From Synchiropus splendidus (taxonomy: Eukaryota > Chordata > Actinopteri > Syngnathiformes > Callionymidae): a stretch of 64,000 nt of DNA. The notes beneath the pieces are model-generated. The model did not search any database and was not told where the DNA came from. It saw nothing but the letters and a program-made list of their open reading frames with translations. The stretch covers positions 3,534,001 through 3,598,000 of the forward strand of contig NC_071349.1 of NCBI RefSeq assembly GCF_027744825.2, written 5' to 3'. This document shows, piece by piece, positions 55,161 to 61,219 of this stretch (positions within the stretch are counted from its first letter, which is position 1; every line of letters begins with the position of its first letter). The position numbers and the translations under genes were made by a program.

Positions 55161-55214
55161 GTGTTTTTCTAAAGTTATCAACATTTTTATGTTTGGCGTT
55201 CCGGAACCCACCTT

Positions 55215-55430
55215 AGAGAGAGGAAGGAAACCACTATCTGTCAAACCTGTAATGATTTATTGATTTATGACTCCGGAAGTAATAAACCCCAACCCTTCCG
55301 GAAGTAATAAAGCCCCTCCCCCTTTTTATATCAAAAAGAAATTAAAATAATAACCCTCCCCTTTTTTATATCAACAGGAAATTAAAATAATAACCCTCCC
55401 CCCTTGTTTATGACAGGAAGTAAAATAACG
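55215..55430. repeat. Polinton left terminus with subterminal direct repeats
   Basis: This non-coding end is the probable left terminal inverted repeat. Two repeat families are visible. CCGGAAGTAATAAA occurs at 55273-55286 and 55298-55311 (25-bp spacing). A 40-bp unit containing TTTTTATATCAA and ends in AATAATAACCCTCCC is at about 55321-55360 and 55361-55400, with a degenerate third start at 55401-55430. In protein-primed systems the terminus would act as the replication origin and terminal-protein attachment site; that role is inferred from the family. Confidence 0.6.
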
Positions 55431-55540
55431 AAGGGAGTGGGGCGGACAGCTGTATAAACATCACCCTGTGTGTATATATATATACGCACCCTTCAGACTG
55501 TAGCCAGGAGCAAGGACCCGACGAGCACAACCAACCGACA
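55431..55540 (+). promoter_or_regulatory. Probable promoter of the first rightward gene
   Basis: In order: a GC box GGGGCGG (55439-55445), an E-box CAGCTG (55447-55452), TATAAA (55453-55458), a TATATATATATA tract (55473-55484) and an initiator-like TCAGACT (55493-55499), followed by the ATG at 55541. Upstream ETS-type CCGGAAGT sites lie at 55273 and 55298, with a CAGGAAGT at 55414. The TATA tract is about 22 bp before the candidate start and the TATAAA about 42, so which one is used is unclear. Confidence 0.5.
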
Positions 55541-56233
55541 ATGTCTGTCCCTACATCGATGCGTGGATCACCAGTGATCAGTGAGACGGCTGTGACTGTT
55601 ATTGAGGACCCGTGGATGGGCGTCGGGGCTCCCCGTAAATCTGTAATGTACCTACGACGTACGCAGGCACCGCCGGGGGAATCTTTGCAGGAAGAGTGGT
55701 CTCTAGAGCCTTACGGACGCCGAGGAAGATGGGGGTACACGTTTAAGTACGAAACAGCCGAATTGTACATTTACCAGCTGGAGGATGACGAAACCCTGAG
55801 TGCCTGTACGGAGATGGCTGTGCTATCGTCTAACGACTGGGGTGTGCTGAGAGAGGTGAAGCCGGAAAATCTTCCCTGGACCGGAGAAGAAGAAGAACAA
55901 CGTCAGAAGGTCGGAGTCGTTTCTAACAAACCCGAGCATATGGAGAGGAAACCGTCCTTCATGGCTATATGGTTGGCTAAAATGTCAGGATCAGGACGAT
56001 GGTCCTTCAGGGCCATCCATAAAGTATCAACAGGAGTCACAGGCGAAGAAGAAGAAGATTTCGTCCTGGAGTATTTTAATTCCGATTGTGGCGTTTTTCG
56101 TACTCTGTTAACCATACCGATGGATGCTTGGAGTGAGAAAATCCAGGAGATTTCTCCAAAAATCGACGGTCTCTTCTACCATAGCCGCTTATGGAATGAT
56201 GCCCTTGTGTTGAAAAAAGCACTGACCTTTTAG
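55541..56233 (+). CDS. Unrecognised 230-aa Polinton left-end protein
   Basis: First gene after the left terminus. ATG at 55541 has A at -3 (ACAATG), and no upstream ATG is favoured. I do not recognise the family. The N-terminal 30 residues look disordered. Residues of about 50-105 and 140-225 are mixed hydrophobic/aromatic and look folded, separated by an acidic stretch (EEEEQ near 118). A second acidic run, GEEEED, lies near 170. There is no signal peptide, membrane segment or zinc-like cluster. Tryptophan is unusually frequent, and the C-terminus is positively charged and hydrophobic (LVLKKALTF). Its position immediately behind the terminal promoter is where early regulatory genes of small DNA viruses often sit, but this is only an analogy. 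It has no poly(A) signal of its own and may share the one at 57234. Confidence 0.72.
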   Translation: MSVPTSMRGSPVISETAVTVIEDPWMGVGAPRKSVMYLRRTQAPPGESLQEEWSLEPYGRRGRWGYTFKYETAELYIYQLEDDETLSACTEMAVLSSNDWGVLREVKPENLPWTGEEEEQRQKVGVVSNKPEHMERKPSFMAIWLAKMSGSGRWSFRAIHKVSTGVTGEEEEDFVLEYFNSDCGVFRTLLTIPMDAWSEKIQEISPKIDGLFYHSRLWNDALVLKKALTF

Positions 56234-56272
56234 GACCGCCCCACTCTGGACCGCCTACTTGTTGATGGTTGT

Positions 56273-56278
56273 TATAAA
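56273..56278 (+). promoter_or_regulatory. TATA box candidate for the acidic Cys/His protein gene
   Basis: TATAAA lies in the gap after the 230-aa gene, 71 nt before the chosen ATG at 56344. A start about 30 nt downstream would fall near the short out-of-frame ATG at 56303, which opens a 14-codon upstream frame overlapping the main start. Evidence is motif and position only. Confidence 0.35.
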
Positions 56279-56343
56279 GAGGATTTTTTCCAGAGCAACA
56301 CCATGCAGACGTGTCTGTTGGAACAAGACCATCCAAGACAACG

Positions 56344-57165
56344 ATGAGGCCGGAAGGTGTTCCGAGACGTATCGTCACTACCTTCCTCGGAGCTGCTACA
56401 GGCGGTCCCGGGTACGGGATGAACAACTCCATGCCGTCACCTCTACTTCCTGCGGTAGAACACGTTGCGGCTGACGATCATAAGTACGAGGGTTCTAACG
56501 ACGACACGACAGACGGAGCCCGTCCTTCATTGGACGTCAAAGACAACACAGTCGACTCTGTTGCAACTGAAATGCAAGATGTGGATGACGAGGAGGAACC
56601 CGTAGGGAAGACGGCAACCACCTGCACCGGGAACGAAACTGTCGACGTGCATCCGACCGTTTTATCCCCTGCTTCTCAAGACCTAGAACCAGCAGCTAAT
56701 GATGAAACGGACGGATGGATAAGCGGTTTGTTCCTGAAAGCTGTAAAGACAGTTGTATTTCATCTACTAGGTAAAACCATGCGCCGGTATTGGAGGGAGA
56801 TCTGCTACGGTTGCCAAGTAGACCATCCCAGCCAACTACAACACAGCTGTCTTGAAGAAATGGAGGATGATTTCTACAGGCTTAACTTCCACCCGTTGAT
56901 GAAGAGACTCTGTAACAAGAACTTTCTGCCTGCTATACAGCATTACTTGACTCTGAATGATGTACAACCAGAGAAAATGAGAATCAAGGCTACAGCCGAG
57001 ACAGTCTTGCTCGAAATGAGGTCTCCAAAATCAAGTGTATGGACTGAATACATCAAAAATGAGCCAGAGGATCTTCTAATTGAACGTCTGGAATCAGCAA
57101 GTAGAATCTGGAATAGAACGCCGGTCCTGGTCGATGTCACAAACACGAGATTCCCTCGTCTGTGA
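56344..57165 (+). CDS. Acidic protein with C-terminal Cys/His cluster, function unknown
   Basis: 273 aa from the first in-frame ATG at 56344; the open frame extends upstream to 56278 but contains no earlier ATG. The N-terminal half is disordered and acidic (Asp/Glu/Thr-rich, for example DVDDEEEP). The C-terminal half is a compact domain beginning with an amphipathic stretch (GLFLKAVKTVVFHLLGK). It continues into a CxxC-x3-H-x5-H-x-C cluster (CYGCQVDHPSQLQHSC), which could bind a metal, and then helical-looking sequence. To my recollection, similar C-x2-C...HPSQ..H-x-C proteins occur in other Polinton-like elements without a known role. It lies between the unrecognised first gene and the integrase and is followed by a poly(A) signal at 57234. 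It could be a DNA-binding or regulatory protein; that is a guess. Confidence 0.75.
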   Translation: MRPEGVPRRIVTTFLGAATGGPGYGMNNSMPSPLLPAVEHVAADDHKYEGSNDDTTDGARPSLDVKDNTVDSVATEMQDVDDEEEPVGKTATTCTGNETVDVHPTVLSPASQDLEPAANDETDGWISGLFLKAVKTVVFHLLGKTMRRYWREICYGCQVDHPSQLQHSCLEEMEDDFYRLNFHPLMKRLCNKNFLPAIQHYLTLNDVQPEKMRIKATAETVLLEMRSPKSSVWTEYIKNEPEDLLIERLESASRIWNRTPVLVDVTNTRFPRL

Positions 57166-57198
57166 TTTACTTTTTTTTTAACTCTTTTACTCTCTTTG

Positions 57199-57204
57199 TA
57201 TAAC
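57199..57204 (+). promoter_or_regulatory. TATAAC element upstream of integrase
   Basis: TATAAC in the short gap between the acidic protein gene and integrase, 85-90 nt before the integrase ATG. The same hexamer sits upstream of the penton and core-like genes, suggesting a shared TATA-type promoter element of the rightward block. Confidence 0.35.
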
Positions 57205-57233
57205 ATTACGATTGAATCCTGACATAACTGTTT

Positions 57234-57239
57234 AATAAA
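57234..57239 (+). terminator. Poly(A) signal AATAAA after the first two genes
   Basis: AATAAA lies 69 nt after the stop codon of the acidic Cys/His protein gene and about 50 nt before the integrase ATG. It is the only plus-strand AATAAA in this gap and would end transcripts of the two left-end genes. Confidence 0.5.
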
Positions 57240-57288
57240 AACATTAAGAAGCATATTCGGATCTCACCTCGTTCATTTCTCGTTTAAC

Positions 57289-58368
57289 ATGTCGGTGAAA
57301 CACATCATTAAAAGAGTTTATTACAATCCTCTTCACCCTGGGAGCTATGGAGGCGTGGATCGCCTCCGTCGCGGGGTGCAGGTCGAGACTGGAAAACCTG
57401 TCAGTTCTAAATCTATTAAAGATTTTTTATCAAAACAGGATGCTTACACCCTGCATAAACCGACCAGAGTAAACTTTCCGAGAAACAGAGTATTTGTTCA
57501 CAGGCCTCTTCAACAATTCCAGGCCGACCTATGCGACATGCAGGCATTGGCTAGATATAACGACGATCAAAATTACTTGTTGACCGTTATAGATGTATTT
57601 TCAAAGAAGGCCTATGTACGCGTTTTAAAAAGAAAGACTGCGATCGAGACAGTGAAGGCGTTCGAATCAGTGTTGGAGGAGAGCGGGACGCCTGTAAAGC
57701 TACAGACGGATGACGGGAAAGAATTTTTTAACAAGAGTTTCAGGGCTTTGATGGAAAGGAAGGGTATTAATCATTTTTCAACAGCGAGTGACGTTAAGGC
57801 CTCTGTGGTTGAGAGATTTAACCGCACTCTTAAAAATCGGATGTGGAGATATTTCACGGCTAAAAACACACTACGTTACATCGAGGTTTTACAGGATCTA
57901 GTAAAGAGTTATAATCACAGCTATCACAGCAGTATAAAAATGACACCGATGGAAGTAACTAAAGAAAATACTCTGCAAGTGTTTGACAATCTTTACATTA
58001 GACCGTCAAAAGATCGGCAGAAGCCAAAATTTAAGGAGGGCGATCATGTTAGAATATCGAAACTACGAGGTGTATTTGACAAAAAGTATGAGCAGAGTTT
58101 TACAGATGAGATATTTACGGTAACTGAATGTATTCAGCGCACCCCGCCTGTGTATAAATTGAAAGATTTCGACGGCGAGCCCATCCAAGGATCATTTTAT
58201 GATCAAGAATTACAAAAAGTACAACTCGTAAAGGATAAAGTATTTCACGTTGAAAAGATTCTCAAGGAACGCTGCGTTAAAGGAGAGAGGCAGGTCTTTT
58301 TCCAATGGAAGAACTGGCCTGAAAAATTCAACAGCTGGGTAAAAGCTTCGGATATAAAAAATATATAA
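57289..58368 (+). CDS. int: Polinton integrase with C-terminal chromodomain
   Basis: 359-aa retroviral-type DDE integrase, which cuts the element ends and joins them to target DNA in the nucleus. The catalytic core spans about residues 70-220. Its acidic triad is D80 (QADLCDM), D141 (LQTDDGKEF) and E175 (SVVERFNRTLK), with 33 residues between the last two. The segment around HFSTASDVKASVVERFNRT is highly characteristic of Polinton integrases. No HHCC zinc finger is visible at the N-terminus. An SH3-like region follows (about 240-310), then a chromodomain at about 318-359 (FHVEKIL...FFQWKNWP...NSWV). The aromatic positions that read methylated histone tails are kept as F, W and W. Length is normal and there is no stop or frameshift. 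Start ATG at 57289 follows TTTAAC. A chromodomain could steer insertion to heterochromatin, which fits the satellite location; this is inference. Confidence 0.96.
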   Translation: MSVKHIIKRVYYNPLHPGSYGGVDRLRRGVQVETGKPVSSKSIKDFLSKQDAYTLHKPTRVNFPRNRVFVHRPLQQFQADLCDMQALARYNDDQNYLLTVIDVFSKKAYVRVLKRKTAIETVKAFESVLEESGTPVKLQTDDGKEFFNKSFRALMERKGINHFSTASDVKASVVERFNRTLKNRMWRYFTAKNTLRYIEVLQDLVKSYNHSYHSSIKMTPMEVTKENTLQVFDNLYIRPSKDRQKPKFKEGDHVRISKLRGVFDKKYEQSFTDEIFTVTECIQRTPPVYKLKDFDGEPIQGSFYDQELQKVQLVKDKVFHVEKILKERCVKGERQVFFQWKNWPEKFNSWVKASDIKNI

Positions 58369-58369
58369 C
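58362..58369 (+). promoter_or_regulatory. TATATAAC promoter candidate for penton gene
   Basis: TATATAAC overlaps the last codons of integrase. An initiator-like TCATATC at 58393-58399 lies about 31 nt downstream, just before the penton ATG at 58403. Spacing is right for a TATA box and start site with a very short leader. Confidence 0.45.
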
Positions 58370-58402
58370 AAGGTCCTTCTTTACATCAGGCATCATATCA
58401 CC

Positions 58403-59343
58403 ATGTACGACTCAAAGAATGCAGGCTTCTATGTGACTTTACCATCAAACGCCAGCGCAAAAGTTTTTAAAGACAACTCGATCGGTACTTTCCGCGTCGA
58501 TTTAGCACAACATATTGATTTAAACGGAAAATGGGAGGTCGCTTTGACGGAGATTACATACCCACACACGTGGCATAATATTCCGGAGGATACGGCATCA
58601 TTTTACTGGAAACCGAACCATAGAGTACCTGATTCCAACACAAACACGGCTCCCCCAGAGGATCAGATTCGGAGGCTAACACGACACGACGGTATAAAGA
58701 TGAATTTCATAGAGCCATGGCTCGTCTTAGGGCTCCGGATCCCGATGCCAGTGCCTCTGCTCAGAGGAAAAAAGACGAATCACGTGGGATTGATCGACAT
58801 TTCAAAGCGGCTGGAACAGATATTTCCAGACTGAAGTTTAAGGGAGGATATTACAGCTCTATTAATCAGATTACAACCGAGTTGGCACAAACCTTTAAAA
58901 AAACCAATAACGACATACGCTTCCTGTTTGACAGTGCACGGCAAAAAATTGATCTTCAAGGAGACGGGCAGAACCTAGTGCTTTTTAACTCGCCTTTGGC
59001 TTACATGCTAGGTGTAGAGCCTGGTCATTGGATCAATTTTTGCGACTACAGAGCGCCCCATCCAGTTGATTTAAAAGTGGGGTTTTACCATCTTTACTGT
59101 TACAGCGATGTTGTAAGACCGCAGCTTGTAGGGGATGCATATGCACCGCTTTTAAGAACTGTGGAAATCAAGGGTAGCTACTCAGATATAATCACACAAC
59201 ATTTTAACCCTGCTTACTATTTACCGGTGGCCAAGAACCATATTGAAAATATTCAGATACAAATTAAATCGGATCTTAACAAACCAGTCAATTTTACCTT
59301 TGGAAAGGTGGTGGTGACTCTACACTTTAGACCTGTTACTTGA
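58403..59343 (+). CDS. Penton-type minor capsid protein, split over two reading frames
   Basis: Penton proteins form the capsid vertices and have a single jelly-roll fold. The N-terminal half is open from 58403 to 58834 and carries the typical opening (FYVTLPSNAS, then DLNGKWEVALTEITYPHTW). The C-terminal half is in the -1 frame, open from 58633 to 59343. It carries the typical GGYYSSINQI, LGVEPG and IPV-like/AYYLPVAKNHIENIQI...KVVVTLHFRP ending. Both halves belong to one family member. The frames overlap over 58633-58834, so the switch lies there. Possible causes are a one-base loss in the C5 run (58652-58656) or A6 run (58768-58773), programmed -1 frameshifting at the A_AAA_AAG heptamer, an intron, or an assembly error. 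The rest of the element is open, so true decay is not obvious. The segment between the halves is longer and more basic than I expect for the family. Confidence 0.85.
58768..58774 (+). promoter_or_regulatory. Possible -1 frameshift heptamer in penton gene
   Basis: A AAA AAG is positioned exactly as a -1 slippery site in the upstream frame (GGA AAA AAG) and would move ribosomes into the frame that encodes the C-terminal half. I did not identify a convincing stem or pseudoknot downstream by eye. An A-run is equally a hotspot for mutation or sequencing error, so this is only one of several explanations. Confidence 0.25.
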
Positions 59344-59351
59344 GAGGATAT

Positions 59352-59359
59352 TATATAAC
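59352..59359 (+). promoter_or_regulatory. TATATAAC promoter candidate for core-like gene
   Basis: TATATAAC begins 9 nt after the penton stop, with TTCATTC (A at 59384) about 32 nt downstream as a candidate start, and the next ATG at 59448. It is the same octamer as upstream of the penton gene. Confidence 0.45.
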
Positions 59360-59447
59360 CCTTGTATCGTCATGTGGAAATTCATTCACCAGCACAACAC
59401 CGGAGAGAGATAACCAGTCTTTGCAGACCAAGTCGTAAACAAACACA

Positions 59448-59885
59448 ATGGTTCACGCAGGCTTAAGAGACGACCCTCACAGATTTGTACAATATTATGA
59501 AAAACAGGTGGGTGGAGATCTACCGGGTTTCTACGGTGCCCCTGTTATGTACGGACGAGGCATAGGTTCCCTCTTCTCGAAAATGTTTCGGTTTGTATCA
59601 CCTCTGTTAAAAAGAGGTATTGCCATCGCGAAACCCCATCTCAAATCAGCAGTGGGTAACATAGCCACAGATATGTTCACCCGCACCGTGAGAGGTATGA
59701 GCGATCAACAGAGACAGGAAGGGTCAGGAGGTATAGCCGTCTTATCACGAAGGACAAAGAGACGCCCACCAGGACGGCGTGTAACACAGAGCTCTAATAA
59801 ACGTACAAACAAAAAAAGAAAGAAGTCAGTTGACAGAAGCAGACGGGCCAAGAGGAAGTCCAGAGGGAGCTCTGATATATTTTAA
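59448..59885 (+). CDS. Basic minor capsid/core-like protein with amphipathic segment
   Basis: 145 aa between penton and major capsid genes, the usual place for small virion proteins in Polintons. ATG at 59448 has A at -3. Residues 1-37 form a leader ending in MYGR. Residues 38-65 (starting GIGSLFSKMF) alternate hydrophobic and basic residues and would make an amphipathic helix. Residues from about 103 are extremely Lys/Arg-rich, with several nuclear-localisation-like and DNA-binding-like clusters. M34-Y35-G36-R37 followed by G38 fits the adenain cleavage consensus (M/I/L)xGx-G, which suggests maturation by the element's own protease. By analogy with adenovirus pVI and core proteins it may combine membrane-active and DNA-condensing roles; sequence similarity to those proteins is not directly visible, so the name is tentative. 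Confidence 0.75.
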   Translation: MVHAGLRDDPHRFVQYYEKQVGGDLPGFYGAPVMYGRGIGSLFSKMFRFVSPLLKRGIAIAKPHLKSAVGNIATDMFTRTVRGMSDQQRQEGSGGIAVLSRRTKRRPPGRRVTQSSNKRTNKKRKKSVDRSRRAKRKSRGSSDIF

Positions 59886-59900
59886 AAAACCTTATATACG
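59874..59900 (+). promoter_or_regulatory. TATA-like tracts before the major capsid gene
   Basis: Two AT-rich candidates, GATATATTTTAAA (from 59874) and TTATATAC (59892-59899), precede the capsid ATG at 59906. The first would give an almost leaderless transcript. The second is too close to the ATG unless translation starts at the internal Met near residue 23. The gap between genes is only 20 nt, so a promoter inside the upstream gene or internal initiation is also possible. Confidence 0.25.
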
Positions 59901-59905
59901 GTAAC

Positions 59906-61213
59906 ATGGCGCTCCTACACCAGAAATCTGCTGAATGCACATTGGCAGAACTGGATTTATTCACGCCCCCAATGACGCAACTTTCCATCGAAGACAAAAT
60001 TTACACTGAAATTGCGCCAGTAGCCGCTATCAGCGAAGGAGGACCGATTGAGTTTTTTATACCGGGAGACGGTGAAAAGTATCTAGACCTAAACGACACC
60101 CTTCTACACGTGCGTGTAAGAATTACGAACGCCGATGGCACACCGCTGGCTAACGACGCAGCAGTCGGCCTCATCAATTACCCTCTAAACACAATCTTTG
60201 ACCAGTGTGATGTGGTTCTGGGCGATCGGATGATTTCGCAATCCAGTTCCACACATCCGTACAGAGCTATGATTGAAACACTTCTCAACTTTTCAGGCGA
60301 CACTCTTAAAACACAGTTTAGCGCCGGTCTTTTTTACCAAGACACACCTGGGTCAGTTGACTCGATCGTCACAGTAAACGGTCCCAACGCAGGTCTTAAT
60401 AAGAGGGCCGAGTTCACGAGCAGATCCAGAGAAGTACATCTTCTAGGGCCTCTCCACAGCGACATATTTTTCTGCGAGAGACTGTTATTAAACTCTGTCG
60501 ATTTAAGAATTAAACTCACCAGAGCGAATGATGCCTTCTGCCTGACCGGACCCCGCGACTCCACCTTCCGTCTGAAAATCCTTGGCGCATCTCTGTTTGT
60601 GAAGAAAGTCACTGTTTCGCCAGCTGTGAGAATAGGTCATGCGGCGGGTTTGTTAAAAGGAAATGCTCTCTACCCGCTCTCGCGAGTCAATGTAAAAACA
60701 TACTCCATTCCAGAAAACTCAAGAATATGTACCCAGGAGAATTTGTTTCTGGGTTCAATACCTAAATACGTGGTTTTAGGGTTGGTACATCACGAGGCGT
60801 TTACCGGTAGGAGAGATCTCTCCCCGTTCAATTTTCATCATTACAACACTGAATATCTAGCCCTCTGTCAGGATGGCCGACAGATCCCCGCTAAAGCTTT
60901 TCAACCTCAGTTTAATAACGGTATGGCGGTCAGAGAGTTTTATAACATGATTCTAGCTACAGGAAGACATTTGAAGGATCTGCCTCTAAGCATTGACCGT
61001 GAAGGTTTTAACAGCGGTTATTCGTTGTTTGCATTTAATCTCAATCCAGCCGACGACAACGACGCTCTCTCTCCTGTCTCAAATGGGAATTTAAGACTGG
61101 AGATGAGATTCAGAGTACCCTTACCGAACACCGTAACACTGATTGTATACGCTTGTTATGATTCCATTCTGGAGATTGATGCAAAAAGACAAGTGTTGGT
61201 GGACTATTATTAA
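59906..61213 (+). CDS. Major capsid protein (hexon-like, double jelly-roll)
   Basis: 435 aa, matching the family often annotated in animal genomes as uncharacterized protein F54H12.2-like, which is the Polinton/adintovirus major capsid protein. It builds the trimeric capsomers of an icosahedral shell. Family features in order: the N-terminal strand region with DLNDTLLHVRVRITNADG (about 68-85); FDQCDVVLGDRMIS and the THPYRAMIETLLNF block (about 105-130); LNSVDLRIKLTRANDAFCL near 195; FVKKVTVSPAVRIGHA near 230; ENLFLGSIPKYVVLGLVHHEAF near 275; NLRLEMRFRVPLP and a C-terminal IDAKRQVLVDYY. Length is typical and the frame is intact. The stop lies 6 nt before the protease ATG, so the two are probably translated from related or shared transcripts. 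Confidence 0.94.
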   Translation: MALLHQKSAECTLAELDLFTPPMTQLSIEDKIYTEIAPVAAISEGGPIEFFIPGDGEKYLDLNDTLLHVRVRITNADGTPLANDAAVGLINYPLNTIFDQCDVVLGDRMISQSSSTHPYRAMIETLLNFSGDTLKTQFSAGLFYQDTPGSVDSIVTVNGPNAGLNKRAEFTSRSREVHLLGPLHSDIFFCERLLLNSVDLRIKLTRANDAFCLTGPRDSTFRLKILGASLFVKKVTVSPAVRIGHAAGLLKGNALYPLSRVNVKTYSIPENSRICTQENLFLGSIPKYVVLGLVHHEAFTGRRDLSPFNFHHYNTEYLALCQDGRQIPAKAFQPQFNNGMAVREFYNMILATGRHLKDLPLSIDREGFNSGYSLFAFNLNPADDNDALSPVSNGNLRLEMRFRVPLPNTVTLIVYACYDSILEIDAKRQVLVDYY

Positions 61214-61219
61214 AAAGTT

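Larger units (their letters stand above)
1..55214. repeat. 188-bp satellite DNA array (about 290 tandem monomers)
   Basis: A single AT-rich monomer recurs head to tail from the first base to the Polinton junction. Landmarks in each unit, in order, are GAAGCTTCAGAACATGAAA, CCTCCCACTATAGCAGAAAG, GTTGCACATCAAATCTAAGC, CAAAGTTATCAACATT, ATGTTTGGCGTTCCGG and GCATTGTGCCATAACTTTG. Spacing of equivalent points is 188 bp (for example AAGCTT at 15394 and 15770 is two units apart). The AAGCTT site is present in most units, so HindIII should give a 188-bp ladder. Monomer variants differ mainly after GGCGTTC: CGGAATCGACC, TGGAACCCACC or TGAAATCAACCTCATC. All units have the same orientation. I see no inserted transposon, gene or RNA gene inside. 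The centromeric or pericentromeric role is inference; I saw no CENP-B-box-like motif. Confidence 0.97.

Noticed and set aside
1..55214. Dozens of 60-112-codon open frames on both strands with similar sequences (for example a MKCFSKVINIF-like plus-strand family and an MLITLEKHFRQLRF-like minus-strand family)
   Set aside because: They are translations of the same 188-bp monomer. 188 is not a multiple of three, so frames change from unit to unit; the frames have no consistent start, no promoter and occur on both strands. They are statistical products of a repeat with few stops.
1..55214. CRISPR-like or gene-family tandem array
   Set aside because: There is no alternation of short conserved repeats with unique spacers; the whole 188-bp unit is repeated. 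No cas genes are present and the context is eukaryotic.
1..55214. CENP-B box in the satellite
   Set aside because: I looked for a TTCG....A..CGGG-type core in the monomer and did not see one; centromere function stays unproven.
56303..56347. Start of the acidic protein at GTG 56311 or at the ATG at 56303
   Set aside because: GTG is not a usual nuclear start, and the ATG at 56303 is out of frame and closes after 14 codons. The first in-frame ATG is 56344.
56259..56474. 71-codon plus-strand frame overlapping the acidic Cys/His gene
   Set aside because: It overlaps the larger gene in another frame, has no family features and looks like a shadow.
55903..57254. Minus-strand frames at 55903-56115, 56076-56432 and 56943-57254
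   Set aside because: They lie opposite the rightward left-end genes, show no recognisable domains and have composition expected of antisense shadows.
57289..58368. Integrase as part of an endogenous retrovirus or Ty3/gypsy element
   Set aside because: There are no gag, reverse transcriptase or LTR sequences; the neighbours are capsid, adenain-like protease, packaging ATPase and PolB genes, which define a Polinton.
58625..58836. Intron in the penton gene
   Set aside because: Removing this stretch would keep the frame, but the donor is a poor match and the acceptor lacks a good pyrimidine tract. Kept only as an alternative.
58717..59343. Separate gene starting at the ATG at 58717
   Set aside because: The sequence from about 58830 on is the C-terminal half of the penton whose N-terminal half precedes it in another frame; the ATG at 58717 lies in the overlap. 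One split gene is the simpler reading.
59794..60612. Minus-strand frames at 59794-59997 and 60334-60612
   Set aside because: Antisense to the core-like and major capsid genes, without features of their own.
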